Assembly: GCA_945947045.1 (NCBI GenBank)
Contig: CAMEXG010000041.1
Location: forward strand, 1-13,079
Direction of reading: 5' to 3'
DNA from: an uncultured Spirochaetales bacterium
Lineage (GTDB): Bacteria > Spirochaetota > Spirochaetia > Sphaerochaetales > Sphaerochaetaceae
DNA length: 13,079 bases
Of this stretch, positions 4,649 to 12,581 are shown piece after piece; the first letter of the stretch is position 1, and every line of letters begins with the position of its first letter. The translations under genes and the position numbers were made by a program. The notes beneath the pieces are model-generated. The model was not told the DNA's origin. It did not search any database and saw only the letters and a program-made list of their open reading frames with translations.

Positions 4649-7168
4649 ATGAATAAGCGTTTTAAAAGATTACTTTTTGTCTTGATTCTTGTCGCTTCAG
4701 TGCTTTTTACAGCTGGAGCAGGCAATATGGTTGTGGAGACACGGCATTTTAAAATCATATATGATGAAAAAACAGAAAACGCAGCCAAAGAACTCTTTAG
4801 TTTTGCAGAAAAAGCTTATTCAGAACTGGTGGAATTTTTCAGAGAGGATCCTGTTCTCTATCTTCCCATATACATTGAGCCTTACCAGAAGGATTATAAC
4901 GCATACTTTACATCTTTTCCCTACAATAGAATCGTAATATATGATGCTCCGGTCACTTCAAGTCTGACGAACACGGAGAATACTCTTTATATGACTTTTC
5001 TCCACGAGTTGACTCATGCCTTTACTTTTTCTTTCAAAGGTAAGATAGGGGAGGCGCTGACATCTGTATTCGGAGATTGGGCGAATATTAGTGCCAACTT
5101 ACACATGCTTCTTTTTATGCAGGAAGGAATCTCCGTCTTTACAGAGTCCAGAGATGGTGGAGGCAGGTTGAACGACCCTTTCTTTTATTCTCCTCTGATT
5201 CAGGCTCGACTTGAGGGAAGAGACATATCTTATATGGACGCTTCCGGAGGCAGGGATATAATGCCCGGGGGAAATATGTGGTATCTATATGGAGGAGCCT
5301 TCACTAAGTGGATGGGAGAAAGGTATGGAGAACGAGATGTAGCTGCATACTATATGAAGAGTGCCAAATCTCTCTTTTCTTTTCCTCAAAATGGTTATTC
5401 TTCCCTTTTTTCTAATAAACTGTGGAATGATTGGGAAAGATTCTGGAATGAAATAAAAGTTCCTTCTTCCGTTAAAGAACCAAAGATAATCACAGAAGAA
5501 AGCAGAAACTACTCAAATCTCGTTATTTCAAATGGCAATCTCTATGCTCTGTCTTCGTCGAAAGAAGCCCTCGTTGAAGTGGGGGAAAAGGAAGAGAAAG
5601 TCTTCTCTTTCTTATCATCTTCTTCCGATTTAAGTGTCAGAGATGATGGAGTATTCCTTCTCCCCTATGTATCGGAAGAGGTGAGCAATGTATCTCTCTT
5701 TAATACAAGCGGTAAGAGAATAAAGAAATACGACGGATATTTTGACGGGACTTTTTTCTCTCCTTCGTCTATTCTTTTGGCTTCCACTATCGACAGAATC
5801 TCATACTTGACGCTCCTCAATGAGAAAGACGAGGTGGAAAAGATAATAGAATTGGGTAGGGATGTAAACCTACAGGAGTTTACATGGAATGACAGGGGAG
5901 TATTCTTCCTCCTGTCACGTAAGGGCGACGAGAAGATTGCTTTCCTTGATAACAATAAAGAACTCTATATTGTGGATACTCCTTCCTGTCTTGCCTTCTC
6001 TTCTCTTTCTTCTTCATCTTCCATACTCTCTTTTTCATGGCTGAGTAAAAACGAAGAAGGGGCGTTGCCGAAATACGGAGAGATAGAATTAGATACGATG
6101 ACTCTGAAGCTCTCTGAAGTAGAATATGACGGAGGGGTCAATTACCCTGTAAGAGACGATGACAAAGTATACTTTGCATCTCAGTTTTTTGATCACTCCG
6201 CTATATCTGAAAGTAGTTATGATAGCTTGGAAGTCGAAGAATATGATGTTTTGACCCTTTCCCCTTACGCTACAGACGATGATGATTACAATGATATGGA
6301 CATAGCCTCCCTCTCTCATAAGTATAATCCATATTCGACAATGAATAAGGGTGCCATGATACCTGTCACTGTCTCCACCTCTACTTTCTTACCCCCTTCC
6401 CCCACCTTGGGAGTCTCCTTTATTACTGAAGACGCCACGGAGACACATCGTCTTCTGTCCACCATAGGCTATGTTCCTGAAAGGGATTCTTTGGCACTTG
6501 GAGTTTATTACTCCGCTTCCATCTTCTCTTTCTCCTACACCGGAGAAATTAACCCTGATTACTACAACTGGGAAATTGACGCAGGATTATCTCTCTCTTT
6601 TCCTCTCTCCCACAGGGGGGAAGTAATAGAGATAGAAGATACAATGGGATGGGTGAAATATAGTGGGGAAAATTTATTTCTTAACTATCTTTCCCTTTCC
6701 TATGAGAATGTAAGACAACATGGCATCGGGCGCTATCACACTCTTGGTTGGGGAATTAAGGCGGAAGCTGAAAACCTCACACCTACTTTGACTCTTTATG
6801 CCACTTTCCCTCGAATCTTTGGATATAATCCACTTTCTCAGTTGGATTACGCCGTCCCTTTCACCTTAAAGGGAAGTGTGGATTTAAATGGGTGCCTGCT
6901 TTCATCCCGCTTTCATATTTTGACTTATGAAATACAGAAAAGTTGTAGATTCCTCTCACTATATCTCACTCATCTCGACTTATACTGGGATCTCGATTTC
7001 AGAATCCACTACAGCGGTGTTTTTAGTTCCCAATACTCTATAGGACTTACTACGACTCTTTCCCCTATATTGGGTCAGTTATCAAGATTCCAAGTAGAAA
7101 TTGGTGCAGAACTTAATTACAATAAAGAAAATGGAATAAGTGTGAAACTTGTTCTCGGGGCGTCTTGA
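4649..7168 (+). CDS. secreted gluzincin metallopeptidase with predicted C-terminal outer-membrane beta-barrel
   Basis: This is an 839-residue exported protein. Residues 1-24 are a signal peptide (basic start, hydrophobic core, AGA before the likely cut at 24/25). Residues about 28-230 form a peptidase MA-like domain: zinc-binding HELTH at 119-123 and MQEGISVFTE at 157-166, where Glu159 is the expected third zinc ligand. Residues about 280-520 are rich in short beta strands with Ser/Asp turns, suggesting a beta-propeller. From about 570 to the end, alternating hydrophobic and polar strands with many Tyr, Ser and aromatic residues suggest a beta-barrel in the outer membrane; it ends VKLVLGAS, not in Phe. 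There is no lipobox. The substrate is unknown. The stop overlaps the next ATG (TGATG), so the hydrolase at 7168 is likely co-translated. The propeller and barrel calls are by eye; the peptidase motif is clear. Confidence 0.85.
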   Translation: MNKRFKRLLFVLILVASVLFTAGAGNMVVETRHFKIIYDEKTENAAKELFSFAEKAYSELVEFFREDPVLYLPIYIEPYQKDYNAYFTSFPYNRIVIYDAPVTSSLTNTENTLYMTFLHELTHAFTFSFKGKIGEALTSVFGDWANISANLHMLLFMQEGISVFTESRDGGGRLNDPFFYSPLIQARLEGRDISYMDASGGRDIMPGGNMWYLYGGAFTKWMGERYGERDVAAYYMKSAKSLFSFPQNGYSSLFSNKLWNDWERFWNEIKVPSSVKEPKIITEESRNYSNLVISNGNLYALSSSKEALVEVGEKEEKVFSFLSSSSDLSVRDDGVFLLPYVSEEVSNVSLFNTSGKRIKKYDGYFDGTFFSPSSILLASTIDRISYLTLLNEKDEVEKIIELGRDVNLQEFTWNDRGVFFLLSRKGDEKIAFLDNNKELYIVDTPSCLAFSSLSSSSSILSFSWLSKNEEGALPKYGEIELDTMTLKLSEVEYDGGVNYPVRDDDKVYFASQFFDHSAISESSYDSLEVEEYDVLTLSPYATDDDDYNDMDIASLSHKYNPYSTMNKGAMIPVTVSTSTFLPPSPTLGVSFITEDATETHRLLSTIGYVPERDSLALGVYYSASIFSFSYTGEINPDYYNWEIDAGLSLSFPLSHRGEVIEIEDTMGWVKYSGENLFLNYLSLSYENVRQHGIGRYHTLGWGIKAEAENLTPTLTLYATFPRIFGYNPLSQLDYAVPFTLKGSVDLNGCLLSSRFHILTYEIQKSCRFLSLYLTHLDLYWDLDFRIHYSGVFSSQYSIGLTTTLSPILGQLSRFQVEIGAELNYNKENGISVKLVLGAS

Positions 7169-8106
7169 TGTTTTATTTTCTTTTTGTATTGTCAGTAGTT
7201 GTCATATTTCTTCTTCTTTTTACCTATTTCGTCTTTAAATATGTATTTGGACCAAGAGAAGAGAAAGATCCCAGAGAGATTCCAAATGATGAGCAGTACC
7301 AAGAGTTTAAAGATGAAACGGTCACTTTGATTACGCGTCTAATGGAAAGACCCTTCGAGAAAGTCGAGATCATCTCTCATGATGCCTTGATGCTTCGGGG
7401 AAGATGGTACAAGGGAGAGGAAGATAAACCCACTGCAATCTTATTCCATGGATACAGGGGAAGCGCCTATAGGGACTTCTGTGGAGGAAGTGCACTTGTT
7501 TTTGAGAAAGGATGGAATGTCCTTCTGGTGGATGAAAGATCTCATGGAATGAGTGAAGGAAAGGCCATAACATTCGGTATCAAAGAAAAATATGATGTCT
7601 CCGATTGGGTTAGATTTGTAGAAGAAAGAAGAGGAACGGAAAAGGGAATATATCTCTTCGGCATCTCAATGGGGGCTGCTACTGTTCTTATGTCTTCTTC
7701 TATTCTCGATAAAAATAGAGTCAAGGGTATCATTGCAGACTGCCCGTATTCATCTCCAGAAAAAATTATATCCAAAGTCATGAGAGACAAGAAACTTGTG
7801 CCAGGGCTTTTGATGCCCTTTGTCAAGCTTTCCACTTTGATTTGGGGTGGATTCAGCCTCAATGCTATTAGTGCAGAGGAAGCTGTAGAGAAGACAGATA
7901 TCCCTATTCTCATTATTCATGGAGAAGACGACAGGTTTGTTCCTTCTTATATGAGTAGAGAAATATACAGGGCGAATCCAGAAATGGTAAGGTATGAGAC
8001 TTTTCCTTCAGCAGGTCACGGTTTGTCATATATGGTGGATAATAAACGTTATAGAGAGTTAGTTGACGAGTTCCTTTCGTCGGGAGTGCGACTGACGCTT
8101 AATTAG
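7168..8106 (+). CDS. membrane-anchored alpha/beta hydrolase
   Basis: This 312-residue protein begins with one hydrophobic helix (about 3-27), then carries an alpha/beta-hydrolase domain probably exposed to the cytoplasm or periplasm. Seen: oxyanion segment LFHGYRGS at 92-99, nucleophile elbow GISMGA at 165-170 (Ser167), HGEDDRFVP at 251-259 (Asp255) and SAGHG at 281-285 (His284), a complete Ser-Asp-His triad. The layout resembles the 'alpha/beta hydrolase of about 310 residues with N-terminal helix' group (YqkD/BAAT-like); the substrate cannot be told. The ATG at 7168 shares its A with the TGA of the metallopeptidase gene (TGATG), which implies translational coupling; a TTG one codon earlier is less likely. 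The last 48 nt overlap the convergent GNAT gene. Confidence 0.92.
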   Translation: MFYFLFVLSVVVIFLLLFTYFVFKYVFGPREEKDPREIPNDEQYQEFKDETVTLITRLMERPFEKVEIISHDALMLRGRWYKGEEDKPTAILFHGYRGSAYRDFCGGSALVFEKGWNVLLVDERSHGMSEGKAITFGIKEKYDVSDWVRFVEERRGTEKGIYLFGISMGAATVLMSSSILDKNRVKGIIADCPYSSPEKIISKVMRDKKLVPGLLMPFVKLSTLIWGGFSLNAISAEEAVEKTDIPILIIHGEDDRFVPSYMSREIYRANPEMVRYETFPSAGHGLSYMVDNKRYRELVDEFLSSGVRLTLN

Positions 8107-8529
8107 CTTTACTTCCGTCATTTTGCCGCCCACTACTTTTTCTTCCGCTATTACATACCCTCTCTTAAGATAGAAGGTCATGGCTTTGTAGTTTTCTTTT
8201 CGGCACCAAAGAAAGGGTGAAGACTCTATTTTGTTTTCAACAAAAGAAAGAAGCTCTCCTCCTATTCCCCTTCTCTCCATATTGGGTAAAACATATAACG
8301 CAGAGATTTCATTTCCTCTGAAGCTTACGATCCCTATAGGTAGATGAGAAAGATAGATATAGTATTTCCATCCCTTCTCTATAGCATCTTCTATCTTTCT
8401 CTTCATATAAGAAGGAGTATGCTCCTTCAGGAATCTTTCAGAGCATACATCCTTGTGGCTTTCAATCCAGGAAATACTGTAGATTTCAGCAGCCTCTTCA
8501 ATATTTGAAGGGGAGACATTTATGATCAT
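8059..8529 (-). CDS. GNAT family N-acetyltransferase
   Basis: The 156-residue protein transfers an acetyl group from acetyl-CoA to an amine of unknown substrate. The GNAT core is visible: strand ISALYVLPNMERRGIGGELL (about 75-94) with the CoA pyrophosphate loop RRGIGG at 86-91, then NYKAMTFYLKRGYVIAEEK (about 113-131), the usual motif B region. The ATG overlaps the stop of the upstream hydrolase gene as ATGA (8526-8529) and GGAGAG lies upstream, so the two are translated as a pair from one mRNA. The last about 12 residues (RQSHSRRKELVN) lie past the conserved core and are encoded in the stretch that overlaps the convergent gene ending at 8106. Confidence 0.9.
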   Translation of the reverse strand: MIINVSPSNIEEAAEIYSISWIESHKDVCSERFLKEHTPSYMKRKIEDAIEKGWKYYIYLSHLPIGIVSFRGNEISALYVLPNMERRGIGGELLSFVENKIESSPFLWCRKENYKAMTFYLKRGYVIAEEKVVGGKMTEVKLIKRQSHSRRKELVN

Positions 8530-9329
8530 AGGATGAAAGACTCTCCATCATCCGGAACAAATACATTTCCGGAGAAGAACTCTTTTGCTTCCTTTGTGTA
8601 TCTATCTTTTCTTGTGGAGAGAGTTTTATCTTCTGTGTGGTAGAGAATAAGATTCTTTACACCAAGACTCTCAGCAAGCTTAGAAGCATCCATGGCGGTG
8701 CTATGATGCTTTTCATAGGGCTTGAATCTCTCTCTGTCTTCATAAGTGCAGAAAGCTTCATGGGTCATCCAGTCTGCGTCTCTTGCAATTTCGTAGTTTT
8801 TCTCCAAAAGCGGCTCGTCACCTGGATCGACAAAGACTTTTCCGTCTTCATACTCCATTCTGAATCCGAATTGCTTCATCTTCGTGGATCCGATATCGAA
8901 GACGGTGAACTTGTTTCCGATAATTGTTCTCTCGTCACCATCTTCATGGATGGAGAAGATGATCCTGTCTCCTATAAGTGAAGAGACCTTCTTTGTGAGT
9001 ATTGACCTTGATATATATTCAATTAGGTCAGCCAGCTCTTTATGGGCATAGATAGTAAGAGTTCCGTCCATCTTCCCTTTGTTCATGGTCTCGCCGATTC
9101 TTCTAATGAGCCAAAGGACTCCGAAGATATGGTCCGTATGGGCGTGGGTCACAAAAATATCGTGGATACTGGAGAGGTCGATATTCTCTTTCTCCAATAT
9201 CTTTAAGATGCCGTTTCCTCCACCTGCATCCACTAGTAATATGCCGTTTTCATTTTCTATTGTAAGGCATGTGTTATAACACTCCACAGCCTGTGCATTG
9301 CCTGTTCCGAGTATTCTAAGCTTTGTCAT
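8526..9329 (-). CDS. metallo-beta-lactamase-fold hydrolase, ribonuclease Z-like
   Basis: This is a 267-residue cytoplasmic protein. It shows the zinc motif HAHTDH at 62-67 after LLVDAGGGNG (31-40), then THEAF at 189-193, KHHST at 207-211 and LILYHTED at 227-234 (His231), the layout of the RNase Z/arylsulfatase-like branch. The segment where RNase Z has its His between strands reads FDIGSTKMKQFGFRM (144-158) without a His, and the bridging Asp is within FVDPGDEP (166-173) instead of GDT, so it may not be a true tRNA 3'-processing enzyme. No Shine-Dalgarno precedes the ATG; a good promoter ends 6 nt before it. It is followed by the GNAT gene with an ATGA overlap. Confidence 0.88.
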   Translation of the reverse strand: MTKLRILGTGNAQAVECYNTCLTIENENGILLVDAGGGNGILKILEKENIDLSSIHDIFVTHAHTDHIFGVLWLIRRIGETMNKGKMDGTLTIYAHKELADLIEYISRSILTKKVSSLIGDRIIFSIHEDGDERTIIGNKFTVFDIGSTKMKQFGFRMEYEDGKVFVDPGDEPLLEKNYEIARDADWMTHEAFCTYEDRERFKPYEKHHSTAMDASKLAESLGVKNLILYHTEDKTLSTRKDRYTKEAKEFFSGNVFVPDDGESFIL

Positions 9330-9335
9330 ATGGTC

Positions 9336-9364
9336 ATAATAATAGGAATCAAAACTTTTGTCTA
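9336..9364 (-). promoter_or_regulatory. promoter ending 6 nt before the ATG at 9329
   Basis: On the minus strand TAGACA (9359-9364, 5 of 6 to TTGACA), a 17-nt spacer and TATTAT (9336-9341) end 6 nt before the ATG. The bases between read GACCAT, with no Shine-Dalgarno. This is the best-formed of the four promoter-at-ATG cases in the window. Confidence 0.65.
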
Positions 9365-9383
9365 AAAATACGGGACATTAGTG

Positions 9384-9408
9384 TATAATAATTGGGAAAA
9401 TATAGGAG
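9384..9408 (+). promoter_or_regulatory. -10 box and Shine-Dalgarno of the SPFH operon
   Basis: A perfect TATAAT (9384-9389), preceded by TG, lies 24 nt before the ATG at 9414. No strong -35 is seen at 16-18 nt; TTGTCT (9358-9363) is 20 nt away and overlaps the -35 of the divergent promoter. AGGAG (9404-9408) stands 5 nt before the ATG and decides this start over the in-frame GTG at 9381, which lies upstream of the -10. Confidence 0.6.
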
Positions 9409-9413
9409 TTGAT

Positions 9414-10685
9414 ATGGGACTTATTAAAGCTACATTTAAGAGTGTCGGCGGTGTCTTCGCCGATCAATGGAAAGAGTACTTTACTTGTGACTCTCTTTCT
9501 TCTGATGAATTAGTAAAAAAAGGTGAAAAACATAGTTCAAAAAGAAGTGTAAATACAAAAGGATCCGACAACGTCATTTCAAATGGCTCAGGCATTGTTG
9601 TTGCAGACGGACAGTGCATGATGATTGTAGACAGTGGAGAAATTGTAGAGTTTTCTGCCGAGCCAGGAGAGTATACTTTTGATTCTTCTAAGGAACCCAG
9701 CGTCTTTTACGGTGGATTTGGAAAGGGTCTCTTGGATTCATTCAAGGCTATGGGGAGAAGAATAGGGTATGGAGCTGATGAGGCGAGAGATCAGCGTGTC
9801 TATTACTTCAACACCAAAGAGATTCTTGACAATAAGTTCGGAACTGCAAATCCAGTGCCTTTCAGACTTGTAGACAAGAGAATTGATTTGGATATCGATT
9901 TATCTGTCAGATGTGCCGGAGTCTATTCTTACAAGATTTCAGACCCAATTAAGTTCTATAAATGCATCTCCGGGAATCTTTCCGGGACTTTCTACCGCTC
10001 CGCCTTGGATACACAGCTTAAGAGTGAGTTTATTTCGGCTCTCCAGCCTGCATTCGGCAGATTATCCCAAATGGGGATGAGACCTAATGAAATAGTGACA
10101 CATACAACGGAACTGGAAGAGGCGCTTAATAATGCCCTTTCTGATAAATGGGGAGAAAAGAGGGGCTTGGAAGTCGCTACTGTGGCTATCGCTACACTTA
10201 CTATCCCTGAGGAGGATCAGGAATTAATAAAGAACGCTCAGCTGTCTGTAGTCTACTCGGACGCATCCCGTGCAGCAGGCTTATTTGTTTCTTCACAAGC
10301 TGAAGCCATGAAGAGGGCAGCTGAAAACAAGAATGGAGCTTATGCCGGCTTCATGGGTATGAACATGGCTGGATCAGCAGGTTCTACTGATACTGCAACT
10401 CTCTTTAAAATGGGGGAAGAGAAGAAAAAAGAAAAAACCGATGAAGATACATGGACTTGTTCCTGCGGGGCCAGGAATAAAGGAAAATTCTGCACAGAGT
10501 GCGGGGCTTCCAGAAAGACCCTTTCATCCTGGATCTGCTCCTGTGGTGCAGTAAATACAGGTAAATTCTGCTCTGAATGCGGCAAAAAGAGACCTCAAGT
10601 GAAGAAGTGTCCTTCCTGCCATTGGAGCGCCAAGGAGGGGGAGAATCCTAAGTTCTGTCCTGAGTGTGGACAAAAACTGGAGTAA
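9414..10685 (+). CDS. SPFH-domain (YdjI/virion-core-like) protein with three C-terminal zinc ribbons
   Basis: From the ATG supported by AGGAG the protein has 423 residues. It starts MGLIKATFKSVGGVFADQWKEY, cited here only up to its key pattern GGVFADQWKE, which is typical of the SPFH family often named 'virion core protein' and represented by B. subtilis YdjI. The SPFH domain spans about 50-290 (IVVADGQCMMIVDSGEIVEF; later VPFRLVD, LDIDLSVRCAGVYSYKI). An Ala/Gly-rich linker follows (about 290-340), then three zinc ribbons: CSC...CTEC (349-364), CSC...CSEC (375-390) and CPSC...CPEC (399-418). B. subtilis YdjI links PspA to the membrane together with YdjG and YdjH; the next two genes here are their counterparts. 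It has no membrane helix and is likely to work on the inner face of the membrane. It is the first gene of the operon. Confidence 0.92.
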   Translation: MGLIKATFKSVGGVFADQWKEYFTCDSLSSDELVKKGEKHSSKRSVNTKGSDNVISNGSGIVVADGQCMMIVDSGEIVEFSAEPGEYTFDSSKEPSVFYGGFGKGLLDSFKAMGRRIGYGADEARDQRVYYFNTKEILDNKFGTANPVPFRLVDKRIDLDIDLSVRCAGVYSYKISDPIKFYKCISGNLSGTFYRSALDTQLKSEFISALQPAFGRLSQMGMRPNEIVTHTTELEEALNNALSDKWGEKRGLEVATVAIATLTIPEEDQELIKNAQLSVVYSDASRAAGLFVSSQAEAMKRAAENKNGAYAGFMGMNMAGSAGSTDTATLFKMGEEKKKEKTDEDTWTCSCGARNKGKFCTECGASRKTLSSWICSCGAVNTGKFCSECGKKRPQVKKCPSCHWSAKEGENPKFCPECGQKLE

Positions 10686-10688
10686 AGT

Positions 10689-11756
10689 GTGGTAGAGGAA
10701 TTTAAATGCCCTAATTGCGGCGGCTCGGTTGAATTCGACTGGTCAAGCCAAAAAATGAAGTGTCCTTTCTGCGATACTGAGTTTGACACAGAAGGTTTGA
10801 AAGAGGCCCAAAAAGACAGTGAAAGAGACAATTCTGATAAAGCTTCTTTCGAAAAAAGCGGGAGAATGTGGCAGGAAGACGGAGTAAGACACTATATCTG
10901 CTCTTCTTGTGGCGGCGAAATAATAGCAGAGAATACTGAGGCCGCCCTTTCCTGCCCATGGTGTGGAAACCCGGTGGTTCTAAAGGAGCAATTTGAAGGT
11001 GAACTTAGACCGGACTTGGTCATTCCTTTCAAGAAAGGAAAAGAAGAAGCCAAAGAGATGTTTTACAAACACTTATCTGGGAAAAAGCTTCTTCCTCCGA
11101 TTTTTCGAGATAAATCTCATATTGACGAGATAAAAGGTCTATATGTCCCTGTTTGGATGTTTGATGCTGAAATAGAGGCCCATATGTCTATTCCTGCATC
11201 ACGCACTGCAGTCTGGAGCGACTCTCGTTTTACTTACACCAGAATAAGCCACTATCGTTTGGTGAGAGATGGCAGAATGAAGGTGAAGAATCTTCCTGTG
11301 GATGGATCAAGTAAGATGCCTGACTCCATTATGGAGCCTCTTGGCCCATGGAATATGGAAGAAGCGGTAGACTTTGAGACAGCGTATCTTTCAGGCTTTC
11401 TAGCAGATAGATATGATGTGGATGCCGATGAAAGCTCCAAGAGAGTTGTCGAGAGGGCGAAGAGTTCTGCAGAGAGAAGGCTGTTGAGTACAACGGGACC
11501 CTATGTAAGGGGGCCGGGGGGACAGTCCAGTGTAACGATGACAGGGGGCAGGGAAAGATATGTTCTTCTTCCTCTCTGGATATTGCGTACTCGTTTTCAG
11601 GATAAAGACTGGTATTATGCAATGAATGCACAGACTGGAAAGCTGCTAGGAGATCTTCCTATGGATAAAGGAAGAAGAAATAAGTATTTTCTTCTCTCTT
11701 TCTTCTCCTTCGGATTCTTGGGTGCCTTGATTTCTACCTTGATTCAACTTTTTTAG
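10689..11756 (+). CDS. double zinc-ribbon protein with C-terminal membrane helix (YdjG-like)
   Basis: The protein has 355 residues. Two zinc ribbons open it: CPNC (7-10) with CPFC (25-28), and CSSC (71-74) with CPWC (89-92). A soluble region of about 100-320 follows, including LYVPVWMFDAE and the ISHYRLVRDG segment, and a single hydrophobic helix lies near 333-354 at the very end. This is the layout of B. subtilis YdjG (TFIIB-type zinc ribbon plus membrane end), a partner in the pspA-ydjGHI operon. The start is a GTG 3 nt after the previous stop, with GGAG (10679-10682) overlapping the end of the upstream gene, so translation is coupled. It has sometimes been described as a phage replisome or helicase-like protein; I see no helicase motif. 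The tail helix suggests it is anchored with the ribbons in the cytoplasm. Confidence 0.88.
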   Translation: MVEEFKCPNCGGSVEFDWSSQKMKCPFCDTEFDTEGLKEAQKDSERDNSDKASFEKSGRMWQEDGVRHYICSSCGGEIIAENTEAALSCPWCGNPVVLKEQFEGELRPDLVIPFKKGKEEAKEMFYKHLSGKKLLPPIFRDKSHIDEIKGLYVPVWMFDAEIEAHMSIPASRTAVWSDSRFTYTRISHYRLVRDGRMKVKNLPVDGSSKMPDSIMEPLGPWNMEEAVDFETAYLSGFLADRYDVDADESSKRVVERAKSSAERRLLSTTGPYVRGPGGQSSVTMTGGRERYVLLPLWILRTRFQDKDWYYAMNAQTGKLLGDLPMDKGRRNKYFLLSFFSFGFLGALISTLIQLF

Positions 11757-11764
11757 GAGGGAAA

Positions 11765-12577
11765 ATGAAGAAAATAGTTATTATGATGCTTTTATCGTTT
11801 TTTGTTTTTTCTCTCTCCGCTCTAACAGTTGTTGAAGATAGGATAGGACTTCTTAGCGAAGGCGAAAAAGAATATGTTAGAACCAGTCTTGATAAAGCCT
11901 CTACAGAAAGTGGTCTATCGTTGGGTGTCCTTATAACAAACGGAACGGACGGAAAGAGTGATGCTGCCTTTGCAGACGATTTCTACGACTCTGTAATTCT
12001 TGACGAAGACGGTGTTCTTCTCTTTCTAAACTACGGAGAGAGAAGCGTATATATCTCCACAACTGGTTATGGAATGTATGCAGTGGATGACAGCGGAGAA
12101 GAAATAGTCTTTGATGCTATGATGCCTAGTCTTCAGAGGGGAGAGTGGGCTGAAGCCTTTTCTGTTTTCGCCATCTCTGTTTCAGAGCTTTCAAAAGAGT
12201 ATACACACTCGGCTTACGAGAACACTACTTATGATATCAATACTGGTAATTTTATAGAAGAAAAGAGTAATGAGAAACACTTTGATTGGGCCCTCGTCGT
12301 GTTTTCATTTCTTCTTCCTTCTATTCCCGCCGGTTTCATAACAGTTTATATTCTAAAGAAAAAACTAAAAAGCGAAGGCTTAGTGGGTAATGCGGAAGAC
12401 TATGTGGTGGCATCATCCTTTGTCTTGGAAAATAGTCGCGACATCTATCTGTACTCTACGCTCTCCAAGGTGCCTAGACCTCAGAATAATGGGGGAGGAT
12501 CATCTATTTCTCGTTCCTCTGGCGGTCATATTTCATCTTCCGGCAGAGTTCATGGTGGCGGAGGAAGAAGATTCTGA
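11765..12577 (+). CDS. TPM-domain membrane protein (YdjH-like)
   Basis: The protein has 270 residues. A signal peptide or anchor (about 1-19) is followed by a TPM domain at about 20-150: VVEDRIGLLSEGEKEYVR, LGVLITNG, then LLFLNYGERSVYISTTGYGM (88-104, shown by its key run ERSVYISTTGYG). A second membrane helix lies at about 174-197, then a cytoplasmic tail rich in Ser and Gly that ends GGGGRRF. This is the architecture of B. subtilis YdjH and other TPM proteins, whose TPM domain lies outside the membrane. AGGAGG precedes the ATG and the gap to the previous gene is 8 nt, so it is the third gene of the operon. Its natural role is probably to hold the SPFH and zinc-ribbon proteins at the membrane. 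Confidence 0.9.
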   Translation: MKKIVIMMLLSFFVFSLSALTVVEDRIGLLSEGEKEYVRTSLDKASTESGLSLGVLITNGTDGKSDAAFADDFYDSVILDEDGVLLFLNYGERSVYISTTGYGMYAVDDSGEEIVFDAMMPSLQRGEWAEAFSVFAISVSELSKEYTHSAYENTTYDINTGNFIEEKSNEKHFDWALVVFSFLLPSIPAGFITVYILKKKLKSEGLVGNAEDYVVASSFVLENSRDIYLYSTLSKVPRPQNNGGGSSISRSSGGHISSSGRVHGGGGRRF

Positions 12578-12581
12578 CATC

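Noticed and set aside
9381..9413. GTG start 11 codons upstream for the SPFH gene
   Set aside because: That GTG lies upstream of the TATAAT box and has no Shine-Dalgarno; the ATG at 9414 has AGGAG 5 nt away and matches the family N-terminus.
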